Source: Voacanga thouarsii (lineage: Eukaryota; Streptophyta; Magnoliopsida; Gentianales; Apocynaceae). Taken from it: a DNA stretch of 64,000 bases. The position numbers and the translations under genes are program-made. Positions 59,306 to 64,000 of this stretch are shown here, piece after piece (the stretch's first letter is position 1; every line of letters begins with the position of its first letter). The notes beneath the pieces were generated by a model. The model was not told the DNA's origin. It saw only the letters and a program-made list of their open reading frames with translations, and made no database searches. Location of the stretch: contig JANUWF010001188.1 of the NCBI GenBank assembly GCA_026120185.1, positions 2,232,001 through 2,296,000 of the forward strand, written 5' to 3'.

Positions 59306-60930
59306 GCATCCATTAGCATGCTTAAACACATATATATTCATTAGAGATTGAAGATTAGCGAAGATGAAGTTAATTGAATAAACTTATCTTGAAGGTGTTC
59401 TTGAGCTTTCACAAAAATACTGATTTTTTATCCAAAAGAGAGAGTTGGATTTTGGAGTTTGATGTTAAAAATGGTATGGATGGACTCACGACAGTGAGTA
59501 GATGAAATCTGAAATTTTTTTGAAGGAGATTGAAGTGGTTTGGAGAGGTATTAGGCGAGAGAAGTGAGTAGGTGTTCTATTTGTGTTTGAAGGTTGAAGA
59601 GAATGGAGGGATTTTAGATTTGAAGCTGCCGAAATTTTGTATGTTTGTAGTGGGCAAATTGTTTGTGTTGTTTAGTTAGATGATTTTTCTAGTTTGATAG
59701 GAAAAGGAAATGCTGGTTATTGAAATCCTAAAAGAATATTTTTGGGAATCAAATTTGGAAACAAAATTTAGCAAGAATATCTTTGATCACTGAAGAGATT
59801 TTTAGAAGCTACTATGGCTGATTGATGTTTAGTGATTTTGCTGGATGAAAGCTGGTTGAAGAAGGTTAATGGTGGCCGAAAAGAGAGAGTTTAATGGTGA
59901 AGGAAAGGTCTGGTTGTTTAGGGGACAGTTTATTGAAGTTTGCCAAATTAGGATTGCTAGAATTTTGGTCCCCAGTCAAGGTATGATTGGAGTAATTTGT
60001 TGGAGATATTTTAGGGCAGCCATGACTGGATTTTGTGCAGAAGGTTGGGGAAGACATTGGGGTTCAGTTCATGGTTGTTCAAGAGAGGTTTGTACAGAAA
60101 AATTGTGAAGTTTCGGCCAGGGCTGCAGGAGGAAACAGAGCTGGAAAAAAAATCCTGCACAGGTCTCGCTATTTGCTGGAATTTTTCTGGGCAACTTTTG
60201 CTGTCATTTTCTAGTCAGATTGCAGAGAGTTTGAAGGGGCATTCAGAGGTCTTTCAAGGCTGGTTTCTAGCCTTCTTCATGGAGGAAAAACGTGGCTAAG
60301 GAGTGGGGAGAAAACTGGAAGAAAACAGCTTGATTTAAGCTCATAAATGCTAAGATTTTGCTCAGAAAATTTTCTGGTTTTGCGCAGCATTTGTGCAGTC
60401 CGAATTTGGCAAGAAAATTTCAGATTTCAAGCTGGTCTAGAGGGCCATTTTCTGGCAGCATTTGGGAGGGAATGATGGCTGAAAATTTTGACACCTTGAA
60501 GGCACAAGAAGCTGTAAAAATTTCAAATCACTACATGAAGGAAAATGAATATAGCTAGACTGAAGTTTTGAAGGTTTACTAGGGGAATTAATTCACTTGG
60601 AACCTTCCCCCTCTCTTCCACATTTTCGGTTCATAAGATGTCTTTCACTTAGACATTTTGAACCTTCAAAGCCACAACACTTTACTGAAATTTCTGGAAT
60701 GAAATTGGCTTGAATAAATTGAATAACTTAAGAAATTGAGAAGTAAGAAAAGTTAAGGATAAAAAAGGGTATGAATTCCCTTAGGAATTTTTGTAGGGTA
60801 CAAGAGTAGGATTAGAGTACTCCTATCATGTCTCCCCGAGGACATCACCTTTACCCTTCTCTAGAGCACTCAAGGACGAAAATCTACCTTTCCCCTACAA
60901 AAATAAAATTTAATCATGTTAAAGCTCCAA

Positions 60931-61000
60931 TGATGGAATTTGAACCCAAGACCTCTAGAATTAATTCTAAAGCTCTAGCCATTAAACCACAACAACTCTT
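60931..61000 (-). other. tRNA-like unit (Pol III A/B boxes) in S3
   Basis: On the minus strand the A-box-like tggtttaatggctag (plus 60975-60989) and B-box-like gggttcaaattcc (plus 60935-60947) are 42 bp apart start to start. The unit lies about 253-307 bp into the LTR, against 268-322 bp in T1. Shared inner blocks include tagagctt and ctt-g-gttc-aa. It is pseudo-tRNA-like rather than a functional tRNA gene: stems are poor and there is no clear anticodon arm. Confidence 0.6.
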
Positions 61001-61247
61001 ATTCTTATTTTCACTCTAAAATATTTTTCCTATTTAATCCTTAAGCTATCTCCCTATTTTCACCTCAAGCAAAAATTACCATTTTGCCCTTTTTACTCAA
61101 TGAACATAATTAAGCCCTCGAGACTATAACACACAAATCTAAAGCATAGAAAATCATATAAAAATATATTTAAACATGTAATAAAATATTATATGCATCC
61201 CAACCCCCTTACTCTAAGGTTGGTTTCGACTGGGGTTTCACATATAT

Positions 61248-61498
61248 ATTATATTATATTATATTATATTATTTTTATTTTATTTCTTTTTCACTTTATT
61301 GAGTTGGTTAAATAATGAAAGAAAAGTGATTAATGCATACTTGTTCCTGGAGGATTGACACTCGTTTAAACTCTATACTATGCTTAATGATGAGTACGCT
61401 TGCTCATATGTGTAATTTGGGGTTAACGTTTTAATTTAAATTTGATTGGGAATGTACTTATTTTTATATGATTTTTATACCTAAATAAATACACATAA
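61248..61498 (+). repeat. AT1 3' LTR, second part
   Basis: Completes LTR2 after S3, from a (TATAT)n tract through ...ttgattgggaatgtac to acacataa. LTR1 ends acgcatca; the terminal CA reads AA here. AAGGA follows at 61499. Confidence 0.9.
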
Positions 61499-61503
61499 AA
61501 GGA

Positions 61504-61848
61504 TATGGGCGAAGCTAGCTATATTCTTAGTATTAAACTTCTTAGAGATAGGAAGCAAAGAATGTTAGGCTTATCCCAATCTACTTATATTAGCAAGATA
61601 ATAGCTATGTTTAGCATGGATCAGTACAAAGGGGAAATCATACCTTTTTGGTATGGATTGACCTTATCTTTTAAGCAGTGTCCTAGGACACAAGAAGAAA
61701 ATGAGAGGATGTCTAGGATTCCCTATGCTTCTGTAGTAGTAAATCTCGTATGTGTGAAGCTTTGTACTAGTCTGGATATTTGGTTTGTAATAGGCATAGT
61801 TAGCAGGTATTAGTCAAACCTTGGGTAAAAATATTGGCAAGTTGTGAA
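61504..61848 (+). pseudogene. pol: C3: RT C-terminal part (after AT1)
   Basis: Resumes at MGEASYILSIKLLRDRKQRMLGLSQSTYISKI and continues SRIPYASVVVNLVCVKLCTSLDIWFVIGIVSRY, then SNLG and WQVVN, matching C4 39000-39140. It is cut at 61848 by R2, before RNase H. The C3 3' end is outside the window. Confidence 0.88.
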
Positions 61849-62509
61849 TGATATGACATTGGAGTTGATTTTCTATTGAATTTCGCGGCTAATTTTGGGG
61901 CTAAATGAAAGACCTAACTAAGAACTCAAAATAGAGAATTTTGTGAAGTAATAACACGCCCAATTTAAATACTAGGACCCTAAGCTAAAATAGAGAGCTT
62001 AGAACACTAGAAATGAGATTCAAGTAATCCAAATCACAACCAAAGACCCTTGATTTAAAAAGAAACCAAGAACACTTTGAAGAAGATGATTTAGGCAACT
62101 AACTTTACTTCCAACAAGAATCTTAAATTATCTATAACCTAAGACCCAAATTAGCAAGCTAATTGATCTATTCTAAAAGAGTTTATAAACTTAATACATA
62201 GGAAAAGACTAGGCCCTTAGAATGATCTTGATGTTCTTGGGATTTACCCAAGAAGAATCACCTCTCAAAAGCTCTCAAAGGAGATTATTTGATTTCTATC
62301 AATATTCAGAGTTGTTAATTTGAATGTTATAATTCCATATATATAGGCAACTAAACCTAACCAAGGTGAGATGAAATCCTAACTATTCAAGTATTTAAAA
62401 GGTCCAAAATATTCCTATTACATAATAAAAGTCGTAGAAATTAAATTGAAAACAAACAAACATAAAATAAAATAGGAAAAATTCATCAAAACAGGGTTGT
62501 GCCCTAACG

Positions 62510-62600
62510 GACCTGGCGTCGGATTAGTGCTTCCAAGATTGGCCAAATGGGCCGAGAAGGCCTGGCGCCAGGTAGGCTTGTTGGGCTTGGCACTGGGTGC
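62510..62600. promoter_or_regulatory. GGCGCC palindrome array in the R2 LTR
   Basis: gacctggcgtcgga (62510), gcctggcgccaggt (62560-62573) and gcttggcactgggt (62585). The middle unit is the same 12-bp palindrome as in N1, although R2 belongs to a different Gypsy lineage. Confidence 0.75.
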
Positions 62601-62788
62601 TGACTAGTTTTCCACAGCCGGCTCATTTTCTCTTGCCTTCAACCTTTCTCTTGCGCTACTTTGATCTTCTACACAAATTGTTGTTCAAGCCTTGATTTTT
62701 TTAGCCCTTCTTTGATCTTCCATCGCTTGAAAACTTTCTTGATTGTTGATTTTTCTCCTCAAAGGTCTTCCAATCTTTTTTTTGGCAC

Positions 62789-63330
62789 CTACTTCTTGAC
62801 AATCTTCATAACCATGGGCTTGGTGGCTTGTGTTGCTTGGATCCTCCTTTGAAAACCTTTATAATTTGGCCTTTTTCGTGGTACCATAGAATTTGGTTTG
62901 AATCTCCATCCATTTTCTTTAATTTTGGTATGATGCTTGGGTGGATTCCTATCATTTCTCTCTTCTTGAAGATAATTCACCCTCAAATTAATACCTGTGT
63001 AAGATCTCAAACATGAATCTTTTTGTGAAGATAAAAATACAAGTTTATGCTCTCCCACATAAAGCTCATTTTTCCCCTTATCCTTACTTTTCTTCTTTGT
63101 AGCATTTATCTCATTATTTTTTCTCTTCAAGCACAAGAAGGTCTCATTCGCTCTGTCTCCATCACCTTTCTTTTTTGTGCTCTGTTTAAGCTCTTCTTCT
63201 TTCCTTTCTTATTTTTGCTTCTTTTTCAGCTCTTTTCTTTTGTTATCTTCTTCCCTTATGACGTTTTGTTCTATAAGCACCTCACTAGGGGTTAATGGAA
63301 GTAGTGTGATCTTCTTTTCATCCTTCTCCA
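62789..63330 (-). pseudogene. pol: R2: protease-RT linker fused to pol C-terminus
   Basis: In minus sense, TPSEVLIEQNVIREED and a lysine-rich stretch (63290-63150) correspond to R1's PSEVSKDQRIMKEKEKKKG linker. Soon after, GINLRVNYLQEERNDRNPPKHH (about 63000-62935) corresponds to R1's far C-terminal KDSKTNPFQGGEDDETPLHH. The whole RT-RNase H-integrase block between them is absent, so this is a deletion derivative. Confidence 0.6.
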
Positions 63331-63680
63331 ATGTATAGTTATTCTCCCTCCCCAATACATCACATCTCTATCAAACATTTATGGCCTTCCTAATAAAATA
63401 TACCCTACTTGCATTGGGAACACATCACATAGCACTACATCTTTATAGGCCCCCATAGCAAACTTAACCTTAACTTGTATGTTTACTTTAACTTCACCAC
63501 AATCACTCAACCAATAGATTTTGTATGGTTTAGGATGTCTTATGATTTCTAATCCTAAGTCCTCCACTAAAGTAACACTTATTATATTGTGTAACTTCCT
63601 CCATCAATGATCATCCTACAAGGCTTTTCTTCAACTAGACACCTTGTGTAAAAGATATTTCACCTTTGGGAATTATCTTC
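63331..63680 (-). pseudogene. pro: R2: aspartic protease
   Basis: Open at 63379-63567 (LGLEIIRHPKPYKIYWLSDCGEVKVNIQVKVKFAMGAYKDVVLCDVFPMQVGYILLGRP), parallel to R1's protease. The active site, just upstream (about 63615-63590), reads IIDGGSYT followed by a stop; D-G-G variants of the usual D-S-G occur in this group. The FYTRCLVEEKPC lead-in is at about 63660-63625. Confidence 0.75.
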
Positions 63681-64000
63681 ATTCTCAACATCATTCGCAC
63701 CCTCAATCTTTCTAACAATACCAATCAATGGCAAAACCTTCCCAACCTCAAGCCTTTCCTCATTACCCTATTCTTTTCTATGTTTTTGGGTTGTTCACAA
63801 TGAATGTTTTGGTGGCTTATTTGTCTGGTTTGGTGAATGTTGAAAAATAGGATTGGTATATGTGGACTTCTTTAGATAGGTCCCTTTTCTTACACCTCTC
63901 AATTTCTTTTCTAACCCCAAACTTTTCCTACATCTTCCCTTTGTTGTAATTTTTTGGTAACTTCCCATAAAATGTTCTCCACATCCCTTCATTGGTTGCT
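63681..64000 (-). pseudogene. gag: R2: gag-protease linker (partial)
   Basis: Equivalent to the R1 region between the zinc knuckle and protease: VRKIEGANDVENEDNSQR near 63715-63665 and a YTNPIFQHSPNQTNKPPKHS segment near 63860-63800. It is truncated by the end of the window. Confidence 0.5.

Larger units (their letters stand above)
56885..61242 (-). mobile_element. S3: solo Tekay-type LTR (4.36 kb)
   Basis: TGTAATACCCC... to ...GGGGTTTCACA on plus, with TSD TATAT (56880-56884, 61243-61247). In minus sense it starts TGTGAAACCCCAGTCG and ends CTAGGTTGTGGGGTATTACA, the Tekay/Del style. It aligns with the T1 LTR in blocks at both ends. It has no gag, pol, PBS or PPT, so it is best read as a very long solo LTR. 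The scattered open frames at 59866-60558 show no similarity I recognise. The TSD is low-complexity, but AT1 LTR1 shows the uninterrupted target (catgtatatatta, 49518). Confidence 0.82.
48296..61498 (+). mobile_element. AT1: Athila-like element lacking pol, carrying S3
   Basis: TGATAGGG... to ...ACACATAA (LTR1 ends GCATCA), with TSD AAGGA at 48291-48295 and 61499-61503. C3's frame reads MKD before and MGEASYIL after. LTR1 is 48296-49773, LTR2 is 55588-56884 + 61248-61498, and the internal region is 5.8 kb. It holds a gag pseudogene and a second ORF in the env position but no protease, RT or integrase. LTR divergence is about 15 of the first 160 positions by hand count. Confidence 0.93.
61849..64000 (-). 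mobile_element. R2: Reina/CRM-like Gypsy, internally deleted, runs off the window
   Basis: The left end TGATATGAC equals R1's. C3's frame stops at GTGAA|TGATATGAC. The 3' LTR is 61849 to about 62640. A minus-strand TATA-like tract (plus ccatatatatagg, about 62334-62346) and a GGCGCC array at 62510-62600, including an intact CCTGGCGCCAGG at about 62561, match the other Gypsy LTRs. RT, RNase H and integrase are missing: protease lies only about 0.8 kb from the LTR-proximal coding end, against 3.5 kb in R1. Confidence 0.78.

Noticed and set aside
59866..60558. Several overlapping open frames in S3 as a gene
   Set aside because: Frames overlap on both strands, show no domain or repeated homolog in the window, and lie inside a solo LTR.
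63047..63295. Hydrophobic open frame as a small membrane protein
   Set aside because: It is the reverse complement of the lysine-rich R2 protease-RT linker; poly-Lys codons give Phe/Leu on the other strand.
1..64000. CRISPR arrays, rRNA genes, bacterial operons or DNA transposons with terminal inverted repeats
   Set aside because: No spaced identical direct repeats, no rRNA motifs, no Shine-Dalgarno-organised genes and no terminal inverted repeats with short TSDs were seen. Repeats here are LTRs, tandem duplications and microsatellites.

Overview
This window looks like heterochromatin from a flowering plant, and I find no convincing host gene in it. Essentially all 64 kb can be assigned to LTR retrotransposons and their broken remains. 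The evidence is Ty1/Copia and Ty3/Gypsy gag-pol fragments carrying many stops and frameshifts, tRNA-type primer binding sites, polypurine tracts, TG...CA LTR ends and 5-bp target-site duplications (TSDs). The species cannot be named from the sequence; AT-rich decay, with several mutated CpG sites, fits long-silenced plant repeats.

Labels used here: T1, Tekay-like chromovirus (+). C1 to C4, Copia elements. AT1, Athila-like element (+). N1 and N2, short Athila-derived elements without pol (-). R1 and R2, Reina/CRM-like Gypsy elements (-). S1, S2 and S3, solo LTRs. X1, an LTR of unclear parentage.

Layout: C1 5' LTR (-) 55-~765; T1 internal 773-5331 and its 3' LTR 5332-8355 + 9982-10186, split by S1 (8356-9981, TSD CATCC); C2 (-) from ~10187 to beyond R1, its 3' LTR split by N1 (10574-16046, TSD AAAAC) and its 5' LTR split by R1 (20955-26625, left target ACTTA). 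X1 (26626-27700) abuts the leader of C3 (+). C3 is cut by S2 (28977-30282, TSD GTTCT/ATTCT), N2 (30702-45741, TSD ACGTT/ATGTT), AT1 (48296-61498, TSD AAGGA) and R2 (61849 to the window end). N2 carries C4, the best-preserved element (32056-41736, TSD AATTT), inside its LTR1. AT1 carries S3 (56885-61242, TSD TATAT) inside its LTR2. This gives at least five levels of nesting, most of them proved by TSDs and by coding frames that resume across the insertion.

How the pieces relate: C2, C3 and C4 are one Copia lineage with similar gag-pol but different LTRs and leaders. N1, N2, S1 and AT1 share LTR ends (TGATAGGG-type start, ATCA end), a tRNA-Asp-type primer site and a repeated polypurine tract. 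N1 and N2 lack gag and pol but share an unrecognised ORF of about 230 codons, so they probably depended on an AT1-type partner. AT1 itself has lost pol.

Three signals stand out. (1) Arrays of a GGCGCC-centred palindrome lie 115-370 bp upstream of the TATA box in the LTRs of both the Athila-like and the Reina-like elements, and the same variants cross lineage boundaries. (2) A tRNA-like A-box/B-box unit sits 250-320 bp into two diverged Tekay-type LTRs, with identical 42-bp box spacing. (3) The N1/N2 family carries its own ORF in the gag position.
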